Source: Gp6-AA40 sp035293405
GTDB lineage: Bacteria; Acidobacteriota; Vicinamibacteria; Vicinamibacterales; UBA2999
NCBI GenBank assembly: GCA_035293405.1
Contig: DATDOE010000013.1
Location: forward strand, 18,797 to 82,796
Direction: 5' to 3'
Length of the DNA stretch: 64,000 nt
The notes under the pieces were generated by a model. The model did no database searches. It worked only from the letters and a program-made list of their open reading frames with translations, and was not told where the DNA came from. The stretch's first letter is position 1. The number at the start of each line of letters is the position of its first letter. Positions 35,306 through 43,760 of the stretch are shown in pieces. The translations under genes and the position numbers were made by a program.

Positions 35306-35992
35306 ATGACGAACATGTATAAGAAACTGTCTGCGGTCGCGATGCTCGCGTTGGTTGTGGCCATCGCGCCGGCCTGCGCCACGAAGAAGATGGTGCGCAC
35401 GGAAACCGGCGCGGTTGACGCCAAGGTCGACACCCTGAAGACCGCGGTCGAACAAACCCAGGAGCGCACGCGCCAGACGGAGACGCGCGTGAGCGCGGTC
35501 GATGCCAAGGCCGAGGCGGCGGGAAAGAGCGCGGTCGAGGCGCGGACCGCGGCGGATGCGGCAGCGAACGCGGCCAGGGAAGTCGAGACCCGCCTCGCCA
35601 CTCGCGTCGACACGGCGGAGGCGAGCGCGCGCCGGCTCATTTATGAGGTCTCTCTCAGCGAGGACCAGGGCAACTTCAAGTTCGCCCGTACCACGCTGCC
35701 GGATGAAGCCAAAGCCCGCCTCGACCAGATGATCACCGAGCTGAAGGCCGACCCGAAGGGTGTCTTCATCGAGATCGAAGGTCACACCGACAACGTGGGC
35801 AACCCCGGCTACAACGAGCAGCTGGGCCTCGAGCGTGCCGAGCAGGTCCAGCGCTATCTCTACGAGCAGCACCAGGTTCCGCTCCACAAGATCAGCGTGA
35901 TCAGCTACGGCGAGGACAAGCCGGTGGCGCCGAACAAGACGCGCGCGGGACGGGCACAGAACCGCCGCGTCGTGGTCCGAGTGCTCTCCTAA
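35306..35992 (+). CDS. OmpA-family lipoprotein
   Basis: 228 residues; AAGGA lies five bases before ATG 35306. The signal peptide ends in a lipobox (VVAIAPAC). Residues 35-115 form a long heptad-rich coiled coil with many Ala and Glu (TRQTETRVSAVDAKAEAAGK). The C-terminal OmpA domain (FIEIEGHTDNVGNPGYNEQL, GLERAEQVQRYLYEQHQ, ISVISYGEDKPVAPNKTRAG RAQNRRV) keeps the peptidoglycan-binding Asp and Arg. Probably tethers the outer membrane to peptidoglycan. It precedes the penicillin-binding protein gene in the same direction. Confidence 0.92.
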   Translation: MTNMYKKLSAVAMLALVVAIAPACATKKMVRTETGAVDAKVDTLKTAVEQTQERTRQTETRVSAVDAKAEAAGKSAVEARTAADAAANAAREVETRLATRVDTAEASARRLIYEVSLSEDQGNFKFARTTLPDEAKARLDQMITELKADPKGVFIEIEGHTDNVGNPGYNEQLGLERAEQVQRYLYEQHQVPLHKISVISYGEDKPVAPNKTRAGRAQNRRVVVRVLS

Positions 35993-36055
35993 GGAGGAAA
36001 CACGTGATCGTGATGCTCTCAGGCCGGCTCTGACCCGGCCGCATCAAGAGCGCAC

Positions 36056-38296
36056 GTGACGAGAGTGATGATGCGCGGTCAAGGCCGTTCGATGAGACCG
36101 CGCCGGATCACGCGCATCATCATCTCTCTCACGTGCAGCGTTGTCGCCGCCGGCACGCTGCTGATGGCTGGCGAGCTCCACTACGCGTACTTCAACCGCC
36201 ATCAACTGCCCGACGCCGGCCCCTTCTCCCGCTTCGAGCTCTCCACCATCGGCCACGTCTACGACACCGCGGGGAACCCGCTGATCGAGCTCGCCAGGGA
36301 GTACCGCGAGATCTCGCAGTACGAAGACATTCCACCCATCGTCCGCGACGCGATCCTGGCCGCCGAGGACAAGCGCTTCTTTTCCCACAACGGGATTGAC
36401 TACGCCAGCCTGCCTCGCGTGCTGTGGAAGGCGCGGGTCGGTGTGCTCGCCGGCCGGCTTGTGCGAGGCGGCGGCCACGATGAGCTGTCCCGACCTCCAT
36501 TCCCACAGGGGGGATCGACAATCACGCAACAGCTCGTCCGCGGGAGCTTTCTCCGCCCGATGACGGCGCTCGAGAACAGTTATCAGCTTCGCCACACCGG
36601 GGCCGTCGCGCAGGTGCTGGCCTCGATGATCGGCCCGCGCAGCGTCAACATGCTGGCTCGGAAACGGGAAGAGATTCGGCTCTCGTTGTGGCTCGAGCAG
36701 CTGATGCGGGCAAAGTTCGGGTCGAAGCGGCGCGCGAAGGAAGAGCTGCTCGCCAGATACGCAAGCTCCGTGTACATGGGCAACGGCCAGTACGGGTTCT
36801 CGCGGGCGGCGAAGTACTACTTCGGCCGGCGGCTCGCGACGTTCACCCCCGACGACGCCGACAAGGCCGCGCTCCTCGCGGGCATTGCCAAGTCCCCCCG
36901 CGACTACGCCCCGAACGCTGCGAACACCGCAAAGATCGTGCGCCGGAGAAACCAGACGCTGGCCCTGATGGAACGGGATGGCTTCATCCCACCTGGCACA
37001 GCGGCTCACGCCAAGGCGCGGCCCCTCGAGGTAGTCAAGCATGAGGCGCAACCACCGCTTCAGGCGTCGGCGCTCGTCGCGCACGTCCTCGAAGAGATGA
37101 CCGCCGGCAACCCCAGCCTGACGGCCGAGGATCTGCTCCAGGGGCGGATCCAGGTGCACGCGACGGCGGACGCGCGCGTCCAGCGCATCGTGAACAACGC
37201 GCTGGAGCATGGGCTGCAACGGTACGAGCAGCGACACCCGAAGGCCAAGGGCGTGATTCAGGGATCGGTCATCGTGCTGAAGAACCGCGATGGGCGGGTC
37301 CTCGCCGAGACCGGCGGACGGCAGGTCTTCAACGGCCGATCGGCCTCCTATCGGGACTACAACCGGGTCACCCAGTCTCTGCGTCAGCCAGGGTCGGCGA
37401 TGAAGGCGATCGTGTATCTCGCCGCCTTCCAGCAGGGTGGCTTCACCTTGGACACGATGGTGCCAGACGAGCCCATCAGCGTGTCCAACGGAGCGCAGCG
37501 CCCGGCCAAATGGATCGCCAACTACGACGGGCGCTTCAAGGGCCTGATTCCCATCCGTCAAGCGCTCGCCGAATCCAGAAACGCGGTGACGATCTGGCTC
37601 GTGGAGCAAATCGGCATCGACAGCGTGTTGCGGACCTCGCGCAGCCTCGGCGTGCGCACACCGCTTGGACGCTATCCCACCACGGCCCTGGGCGCGTCCG
37701 AGATGAATCTCCTGGAGCTGGCCAATGCCTACCGGACCATGGCCTCGGGGATCGTCGCGGAGCCGTATGTGATCGGATCGATCGTGCGCGATTCCGGCGA
37801 GATGGTTGCCCTGTCGAGGCAGAGCCCGGCACGCGCCTCTCTCGATGGCGAGGCGCTGTCGCAGATTCAGGAAGGGCTGCGTGGTGTGGTACGCCTGCCC
37901 ACCGGCACCGCGCATGCGCTGGCCTCCGGCGCCTTCCCGATCGAGGTCATGGGCAAGACGGGAACGACGAACGACTTCAGGGATGCGATCTTCGTGGGCT
38001 CGACATACGGCGCCGATGGCATCACCGCGGCGGTGAGGATCGGCTTCGACGACTATCACTCTCTCGGCTCGAGAGAGACCGGAGGCAGGCTCGCGCTGCC
38101 GGTGTTTCAGGAGTTGATGCTCGCGATCTATCGCGAGCGCATCGTCGGGACGGCGCCGGCATTTCCAGGCTGGATGGAGGATCGCATTGCAGCCGCTCTT
38201 CTGCCGCCTCCCGATCCCATTGTGGCACCAGACGTCGCGCTGGCATTACCGGGTGAAACGGAGTGGTTCCTGACGAGCGGAAGTGGACCTCGATGA
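36056..38296 (+). CDS. Bifunctional penicillin-binding protein (class A, PBP1-like)
   Basis: 746 residues from GTG 36056; ATG 36068 is also possible. A short cytoplasmic end and one membrane helix (ITRIIISLTCSVVAAGTLLM) precede the GT51 transglycosylase domain with the catalytic Glu in AAEDKRFFSHNGID and QGGSTITQQLVR. The transpeptidase domain has the active Ser in QPGSAMKAIVY, the SxN in ESRNAV and the KTG in MGKTGTTNDF. All catalytic residues are intact. An insert of about 50 residues around FLRPMTALENSYQLRHTGAV splits the GT51 region and is unusual. It polymerises and cross-links peptidoglycan. Confidence 0.94.
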   Translation: MTRVMMRGQGRSMRPRRITRIIISLTCSVVAAGTLLMAGELHYAYFNRHQLPDAGPFSRFELSTIGHVYDTAGNPLIELAREYREISQYEDIPPIVRDAILAAEDKRFFSHNGIDYASLPRVLWKARVGVLAGRLVRGGGHDELSRPPFPQGGSTITQQLVRGSFLRPMTALENSYQLRHTGAVAQVLASMIGPRSVNMLARKREEIRLSLWLEQLMRAKFGSKRRAKEELLARYASSVYMGNGQYGFSRAAKYYFGRRLATFTPDDADKAALLAGIAKSPRDYAPNAANTAKIVRRRNQTLALMERDGFIPPGTAAHAKARPLEVVKHEAQPPLQASALVAHVLEEMTAGNPSLTAEDLLQGRIQVHATADARVQRIVNNALEHGLQRYEQRHPKAKGVIQGSVIVLKNRDGRVLAETGGRQVFNGRSASYRDYNRVTQSLRQPGSAMKAIVYLAAFQQGGFTLDTMVPDEPISVSNGAQRPAKWIANYDGRFKGLIPIRQALAESRNAVTIWLVEQIGIDSVLRTSRSLGVRTPLGRYPTTALGASEMNLLELANAYRTMASGIVAEPYVIGSIVRDSGEMVALSRQSPARASLDGEALSQIQEGLRGVVRLPTGTAHALASGAFPIEVMGKTGTTNDFRDAIFVGSTYGADGITAAVRIGFDDYHSLGSRETGGRLALPVFQELMLAIYRERIVGTAPAFPGWMEDRIAAALLPPPDPIVAPDVALALPGETEWFLTSGSGPR

Positions 38297-38338
38297 CGAC
38301 GCGGGCGAGCCGCGTCGATCGACGAACCGGAGTGAGCC

Positions 38339-38515
38339 ATGACGAACTTTCTTGTGTACATGCTCGGCGTGATCGTCCTGATCTGTGCCCTGGCGTACGG
38401 AGCGCACCTGATCGGTATCAGCGACCGATGGATCGGTGTCGGTGCTGCCGCGGCGGCAGGCCTCGGCATCATGGGGGCGATCGTCAAGACCCGACGTCCA
38501 CAGTCGTCAGACTAG
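38339..38515 (+). CDS. Small membrane protein
   Basis: 58 residues; GGAGTGA stands just before ATG 38339. MTNFLVYMLGVIVLICALAY then GAHLIGISDRWIGVGAAAAA and GLGIMGAIVKTRRPQ give two membrane helices with a short loop and a basic cytoplasmic end. It is 43 bases after the PBP stop and probably co-transcribed. Function unknown; small two-helix proteins like this are often annotated near cell-wall genes. Confidence 0.7.
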   Translation: MTNFLVYMLGVIVLICALAYGAHLIGISDRWIGVGAAAAAGLGIMGAIVKTRRPQSSD

Positions 38516-38559
38516 TCCGCCTGGGGCGGGAACCTATCTCACTATCCCAACGCGGCGAC

Positions 38560-39028
38560 CGGGAGGATGCGTCCTGGAGCGCGGCGGGTCGCGGCGCCCG
38601 GCCAACGACCTCTCCGGCGCTCCTCTTCCGGTCCGTCGCCGCTCCGCCGTCGCGAGGGCCTGACGCTATCGCTTCTCCCCCGCGGCTCGCATCGCCTGCG
38701 AGGCCGTTGGCCATCTAGCGCCAGCGCGGGCTTGCGACACGCCGCGCTCCAGAACGCATCCTCCCTGTCGCCGCGCAGTCTGAGTGCGGTAGCGCAGGCG
38801 TGGCTGTCCGATCCGGCCGGCGCCGGGCATCTCACGGAGCGAAGCGTTCGAGGCATGCCGACACGCGTCAGGGGGAAAAGCGCGAGGCGGCTCAGGGCCT
38901 CAGCGAGGTTGAGCGTGCGCGAGAGCGCACGCGACCCGAGCGTCGCGCGGTCGTGGATAGCCGTCCGAGTGCTTTTCGGCGTGCCGAGAGCTTCGCGGAG
39001 TGAGATGCCCGGCGCCGGTCGCACCGGT
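38560..39028. repeat. Large dispersed repeat, halves A and B joined
   Basis: 38651-38812 matches the copy at 25995-26215, and 38818-39025 matches the inverse of 24710-24965. Thus the halves that flank the APH-like gene are contiguous here. An inverted short piece (GGAGGATGCGTCCTGGAGCG, from about 38570) pairs with 38742-38768 and can form a hairpin. No gene is supported, although several frames are open. Confidence 0.85.
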
Positions 39029-39034
39029 TGTCGG

Positions 39035-40804
39035 CTATTTGAGAGTCTTGAACACCGCTTCGACGAACATGTCGGTGGTCCAGGGCCCGCTGCTGGCGCC
39101 ATAGCGCGAGTCGTAGTCCAGCGTGGGGCGCGCCGCCTTCACCTGTGCGAGCGTCATGCCCTTGTCGACCATCCCCTGAATGCGGTCGCGGATGATCGTG
39201 ACCATGTCGCGGTACTCGAGGACATCGAACTCGTCGCTGATGCGGCCGTGGCCCGGGACGACGAAGGTGCCGCCCTCCTCATGGTGTGCGGGCACCGCCA
39301 GATCGAGCACGCGGTTCAATCCATCGATGACGCCGCGAACACTGCCGCCCCGCTGCAGGTCAATCACTGGATAGCTGTCTGTCCGGTAGATGTCTCCCGT
39401 GGCCACGACATCGGACTTGCGAAAGTGGACGATGCTGTCGCCGTCGGTGTGCGCGTCCGGTATGTGGTACATGAACACCGCTTCACCGTTGAAGTAGAAC
39501 TCCTTCTCGAGCCCGACGAAGGTTTCCGTCGGCCAGGCAGTGGTTGGACGGTCGCTCACCCTGGCCAGTACGTTGTCGTGCGCGAGGATCTTCACGGCAG
39601 TCTGAGACGCGCCTGGCGTATTGATGATCGTCCACGCGGCCGCCGACCCGAGTGCCCTGGCCAGGTTCTCGTTGCCACCCAGATGATCCGGGTCCGCGCT
39701 GGTGTTGAGCACATAGCGGATCGGTTTGTTGACGACGGACAGCTTCTTGACCTCCGCCAGGATGCGGTCGGCCGTCGGTCCGGATTTCGAGTCCACGAGG
39801 ACCGCTCCAGACGGCCCCACTTGCACAGTGACGTTCCCGCCGGCACCGGCGATCACGAACACGTTGCCTTGCACCGGGAGGACCTGCACCTCACCCGTAT
39901 CAGGATTGCGCGCCTGGCTGACCCGCGGCGCTTCGGCGGCGCTCGCCGGCGTCCGGGCCTTCACCTTCGCCTGGTAATCCGGATAGATCGTGTCGGCGCC
40001 ACCGCGCACCCCTGGGCCCGGTGCGCCGGTGCGCGTCACGAACTCCTGCAGGTAGGGATTCTCGCCTGGCAGATGGTGCGGCACCTCTCCCTTCGGCCGG
40101 CCTGCGATCTCCTCGACGTACTCGCACGGCCACAGCCAGTTGCTACCGTCCTGCTCGGCGGCGACGAAATCCGTGGTGCGGATCATCGGCTCGGCCAGAT
40201 ACACCGGATCCGTGATGATGACCATGTGCGAGAGGTATTTGCCGTGCCGGGTGAAGCGCTCGTAGAGCGTCGTCTGATCGCTCTCGGGCACGCCGTTCCG
40301 CCGCAGCCAGCCTTGCTTCAGATGTGTCGTGGTGACCGTGAGCACCTGGCCGTTCCAGGTGCCGGTCGAGAAGCCCATGAAGGTGTGCGGCGCATACGAT
40401 GAGGGGTGCGGGCGCCCGTCCATCCAGATCGTCCGGGTCTGCTCGTACGTGCTGATGTAGTTCTTGATGGCGATGAGCTGCTGCGTCTCCGGGTCTTTCT
40501 CCTCCCACATGCGGAGGTTCAAGGGGCCGTGGTAGATGTAGGGCGCCACGTGCACCCGGCATTGATGCTCCTGCAGGGTCAGCCGTGAGGCATCCCAACT
40601 GTCGGCAAACAGGCGCGCCGCGCTGTTGATCGGGAGCCCGGAGTAGTCGCCAAGGTCGGGCCCGGGGCCACGATCCTGCTCGTCCTCGAAGGTTCTGAGC
40701 GAGTTCCAGTTGCCCGACAGGATCGCCTGTGCGAACGCCGGCGTCCCCCACAGCATCAGTGCGAGCGCCACGCCCGCCGTCGCGAATCGTCCTGCCACAC
40801 GCAT
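39035..40804 (-). CDS. Exported fusion: acidobacterial domain plus degenerate MBL-fold domain
   Basis: 589 residues from ATG 40804 (MRVAGRFATAGVALALMLWG), chosen for its signal peptide and the purine-rich GGGGGTGAGGG upstream; the 40885 start runs into direct repeats. Residues 30-290 share SGNWNSLRTFEDE, LGDYSGLPIN, TIWMDGRPHPSS, TGTWNGQVLT, RRNGVPESDQTT and HHLPGENPYLQEF with the 7626 protein. After a linker, residues 300-589 are an MBL fold with NTSADPDHLGGN, DAHTDGDS, VATGDIY and VVPGHG, matching the 9547 protein including loss of the two first His ligands. It unites in one chain two proteins made by separate genes at 7.6-10.6 kb. Confidence 0.88.
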   Translation of the reverse strand: MRVAGRFATAGVALALMLWGTPAFAQAILSGNWNSLRTFEDEQDRGPGPDLGDYSGLPINSAARLFADSWDASRLTLQEHQCRVHVAPYIYHGPLNLRMWEEKDPETQQLIAIKNYISTYEQTRTIWMDGRPHPSSYAPHTFMGFSTGTWNGQVLTVTTTHLKQGWLRRNGVPESDQTTLYERFTRHGKYLSHMVIITDPVYLAEPMIRTTDFVAAEQDGSNWLWPCEYVEEIAGRPKGEVPHHLPGENPYLQEFVTRTGAPGPGVRGGADTIYPDYQAKVKARTPASAAEAPRVSQARNPDTGEVQVLPVQGNVFVIAGAGGNVTVQVGPSGAVLVDSKSGPTADRILAEVKKLSVVNKPIRYVLNTSADPDHLGGNENLARALGSAAAWTIINTPGASQTAVKILAHDNVLARVSDRPTTAWPTETFVGLEKEFYFNGEAVFMYHIPDAHTDGDSIVHFRKSDVVATGDIYRTDSYPVIDLQRGGSVRGVIDGLNRVLDLAVPAHHEEGGTFVVPGHGRISDEFDVLEYRDMVTIIRDRIQGMVDKGMTLAQVKAARPTLDYDSRYGASSGPWTTDMFVEAVFKTLK

Positions 40805-40841
40805 GAAACCCTCACCCCCAGAAATCGAATCGTCGGTCAGT

Positions 40842-40882
40842 ATATCCCCGTCATTCCGCCAAAATATCCCCGTCATTCCGCC
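40842..40882. repeat. Direct repeat between divergent genes
   Basis: ATATCCCCGTCATTCCGCC occurs twice, at 40842-40860 and 40864-40882, a period of 22 bases. This is about two helical turns, as for a tandem regulator site, and it lies between divergent genes upstream of the fusion gene. No matching regulator is known. Confidence 0.6.
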
Positions 40883-41010
40883 CAATCTTTGTGCAGCCTG
40901 CTACAATTTTTTAACATCCGGATCCCGAGACCCGTGCGAAGGTAGCCTCGACGATGAAATAGCCCTGACCTGCTTCTTCCTTCTTCCACTCCTAACCTCC
41001 CCCAATACCC

Positions 41011-42687
41011 ATGACATACGGTCCCATGTTGAGTGCCTATGAAAACGCCTTCGCCCATGCGCCTATCGGCATGGCCCTGATCGACATCGGCGGCCATGTT
41101 GGGACCGTGAACGACGCGATGTGCCGTTTCACGGGATTCACCGCTGAAAAGATCCGTGAACGGCAGTTTCGGGATCTATCGGATCCGCGCGACGCAGACG
41201 CCGATGCGCTCGAGATGGCGGAACTGCTCGACGGACACCGTGAGAGATACCAGGTCGAGAAGCGGTTCCGGCACGCCTGGGGCCATCTGGTCTGGGGACT
41301 GGTCAGCGTGTCCCTCGTTCGTGACGCGGATGGCAAGCCGCTGCACCTGATCGCGTCGATACAGGACATCTCGGAGCGCAAGAAAAACGAGGGGCGCCTG
41401 GAGCACCTCGTCGATCACGACTTCCTGACGTCGCTGTTCAACAATCGGCGCTTCGAACACGAGCTGACCCAAGAGAGTAAGGCCGCGGCCCGCTACGGCG
41501 GCGGCGGGGCAGTGCTGCTCGTCGATCTGGACCATTTCAAAGCCATCAACGATCAGTTCGGCCACAAAGCCGGTGACGATCTGCTCAAGACGGTGGCCGC
41601 AGCCCTTCAGGGTCGGATCCGGGAGACCGACGTCCTCGCTCGACTGGGGGGTGACGAGTTCGGGATCATCCTTTCGCAGGTGGACGCCGCGCAGGCAGAG
41701 GTGGTCGCGGACGGCATCGTGAAGGCGCTGCGCCGGCAGACCGCGATGCAGGCCGAACAGCGGATCCCGGTGACCGCCAGCGTCGGCGTCGCGCTGTTCA
41801 GCGGCCACACGAGCCTCGATGTCCTGGCCGCGGCCGATCTCGCCATGTACGAAGCCAAGGAAGCTGGCCGCGACCAGTACGCCGTCTACCGGCCGGGCTC
41901 ACATGGCCACCTCCCGGTGCCGTCACGGCTCGCAGAAGCCGAGCGCATCCGCTCCGCGCTCACCCATGACCGTTTCGAGCTGCAGTGCCAGCCGATCCTC
42001 GACCTGGCCAGCAACGCGATCAGTCAATACGAGCTGCTCCTCCGGTTGCGCGCCGACAATGGTGTCCTCCTTCCCCCGAGCGCATTCTTGTATGTCGCTG
42101 AACGTTTCGGCAGCATTCTCGAGATTGACGGGTGGGTCGTACGACAGGCCGCCGCGCTCATCCGCGCGCAGGCGAAAGTCGGCCGCGCACTCACGCTTCA
42201 CGTCAACCTGTCCGCGAAGTCGGTCGGTCACCCGCAACTGATCGACATCATCGAACGAGCGCTGGCCGAGGCGCGCGCCGATCCGGCCTGCCTGGTCTTC
42301 GAGCTCACTGAAACGGCAGCGCTCGGCAATCTCGACCAGGTGCACTCGTTCACGACGGAGATGAAGGATCGCGGCTACCGGTTCGCGCTGGATGATTTCG
42401 GCTCAGGCTTCGGGTCGTTCCATGACCTGAAGCACCTCCCCTTCGACTACTACAAGATCGATGGCGACTTCATCCGCGGCATCGGCACGAATACCATCGA
42501 CCAGCTCGTCGTCGAAGCGATCGTGGGAATCGCGAAGGGCCTCGGGAAGAAGACTGTGGCCGAGTGCGTGCCTGATCAGGACGTGACCGATCGGCTGCGA
42601 CGGAGCGGTATCGACTACGCGCAGGGCTTCCATGTGGGCGTGCCCCGTCCGCTCCTCGACGTGTTCGAGCGCGAGGCCTATAGTTGA
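41011..42687 (+). CDS. PAS-GGDEF-EAL cyclic-di-GMP signalling protein
   Basis: 558 residues. PAS domain (residues 5-125, FAHAPIGMALIDIGGHVGTV), GGDEF domain (130-290) with intact RLGGDEFGIIL, and an EAL-like domain (300-555). The cyclase half should be active. In the EAL half the first motif reads YELLLRLR (Leu for Ala), then FELTETAAL, LDDFGSGFGSFHDLKHLPFD, YYKIDGDFI and AECVPD: the usual metal and catalytic acids are mostly present, but the last Glu-containing motif is altered. Phosphodiesterase activity is therefore uncertain. No membrane segment, so it is cytoplasmic. Confidence 0.93.
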   Translation: MTYGPMLSAYENAFAHAPIGMALIDIGGHVGTVNDAMCRFTGFTAEKIRERQFRDLSDPRDADADALEMAELLDGHRERYQVEKRFRHAWGHLVWGLVSVSLVRDADGKPLHLIASIQDISERKKNEGRLEHLVDHDFLTSLFNNRRFEHELTQESKAAARYGGGGAVLLVDLDHFKAINDQFGHKAGDDLLKTVAAALQGRIRETDVLARLGGDEFGIILSQVDAAQAEVVADGIVKALRRQTAMQAEQRIPVTASVGVALFSGHTSLDVLAAADLAMYEAKEAGRDQYAVYRPGSHGHLPVPSRLAEAERIRSALTHDRFELQCQPILDLASNAISQYELLLRLRADNGVLLPPSAFLYVAERFGSILEIDGWVVRQAAALIRAQAKVGRALTLHVNLSAKSVGHPQLIDIIERALAEARADPACLVFELTETAALGNLDQVHSFTTEMKDRGYRFALDDFGSGFGSFHDLKHLPFDYYKIDGDFIRGIGTNTIDQLVVEAIVGIAKGLGKKTVAECVPDQDVTDRLRRSGIDYAQGFHVGVPRPLLDVFEREAYS

Positions 42688-42747
42688 GGGTGCCGTCGCC
42701 GTGCGCGCGTGCGCAGGCGACGGCCGGTCGACGTGCGCGCGCTGACG

Positions 42748-43356
42748 TTACGGGGCAGGCTCGCCGCGGAAGCGGCCCACGTACGCCGCCTTCGCCGTGA
42801 TCTTCCCCGCCATCGCTTTCAACAGATCGTCGCGCCCTGCCGTGGCCGGCAGGTCGAGCGTCGAGTTGAGCGCGTAGAGCTCGAAGACATAGTGGTGATA
42901 CCGCGGGCCGGGGGGCGCGCCCGGTCCGAAGTAGGCGTTCTGGCCCGCGATGTTCGCGCCCTGAACCGCACCGGCAGGAACGCTGCCTTCGGGAATTCCG
43001 GCCGCCGCCGCTGGAATGTTCCACACGATCCAGTGCAACACATCGCCGGTGTTTCCACCGATCGCCACGTCGATGTCATGGAAGATGATCGCGTAGCTGA
43101 CGGTCCCTTCAGGGGCGCCCGAGAACTTGAACCCCGGCTGCACGCCGCCGCGCCCGGCGAACTTCTGCGGCACGATGCCCCCATCAGGGAACGCGTCGGT
43201 CTGCATCAACAGCGGCGGCAGGTTGAATCCGCGTCCTCCGCCACCGCCCCGCCCCGCCCCGCCGCGGCCACCCTGGGGAGCCTGTGCGGCTGCATCGACG
43301 GCCATCGCCGCCACCATCACCACGGCTCCCAATGAAATCAACCATCTCGTTCGCAT
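42748..43356 (-). CDS. Exported YbhB/YbcL (PEBP) family protein
   Basis: 202 residues with a signal peptide (MRTRWLISLGAVVMVAAMAV) and a Gly/Arg-rich linker (RGGAGRGGGGGRGF). The PEBP fold shows DGGIVPQKFAGRGG, FHDIDVAIGGNTGDVLHWIV, WNIPAAAAGIPEG and GPRYHHYVFELYALNSTL, the phosphate-pocket region typical of phosphatidylethanolamine-binding proteins. Bacterial roles are unclear. Like others in the window it adds a Gly-rich linker after the signal peptide. Confidence 0.88.
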   Translation of the reverse strand: MRTRWLISLGAVVMVAAMAVDAAAQAPQGGRGGAGRGGGGGRGFNLPPLLMQTDAFPDGGIVPQKFAGRGGVQPGFKFSGAPEGTVSYAIIFHDIDVAIGGNTGDVLHWIVWNIPAAAAGIPEGSVPAGAVQGANIAGQNAYFGPGAPPGPRYHHYVFELYALNSTLDLPATAGRDDLLKAMAGKITAKAAYVGRFRGEPAP

Positions 43357-43444
43357 GCGTCAACGCTCCTCACCAATAGCAGTACCGTCACAAACTCTAC
43401 CCTGAACCGAGAGCCACGCGCGACGGGGCTCAGCAATTGCCGAA

Positions 43445-43740
43445 TTCAAAAAGCCAAACGCAGAGAACGCTGAGAAGCAGAGTAGCGCAGAGGAAGACTC
43501 ATGTTACCCAGAGGACTGTCGTCGCTGCCACGGGTGACGCCGGGCCTACGGCCCGGCTCAGGGATCGAGGAGAGGCCGTGATCGCAAACGCGTCGGGCCT
43601 TTCTCATCGCGCTTGCGATCACGGCCTCTCCTCGATCCCTGCCGCGCGTAGCGCGGTCACCCGTGTCACCCTCCGCGTATCGCTGCGCTCCTCTGCGATC
43701 TCCGCGTTGATCTTGTCTCGGCGTGCTTCGCGCGCCATGC
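43445..43740. repeat. Long nested palindrome between convergent genes
   Basis: Perfect 28-base arms (43560-43587 and 43613-43640, AGGGATCGAGGAGAGGCCGT then GATCGCAA) flank a 25-base loop. Outside them CACGGGTGAC (43529-43538) pairs with GTCACCCGTG (43656-43665). Still further out the text AGTAGCGCAGAGG and CCTCTGCGATCTCCGCG are also related in inverted form. The element spans about 300 bases, has no gene and could be a miniature mobile element. Confidence 0.85.
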
Positions 43741-43760
43741 AGGGGAAGCAATTGGACCCG

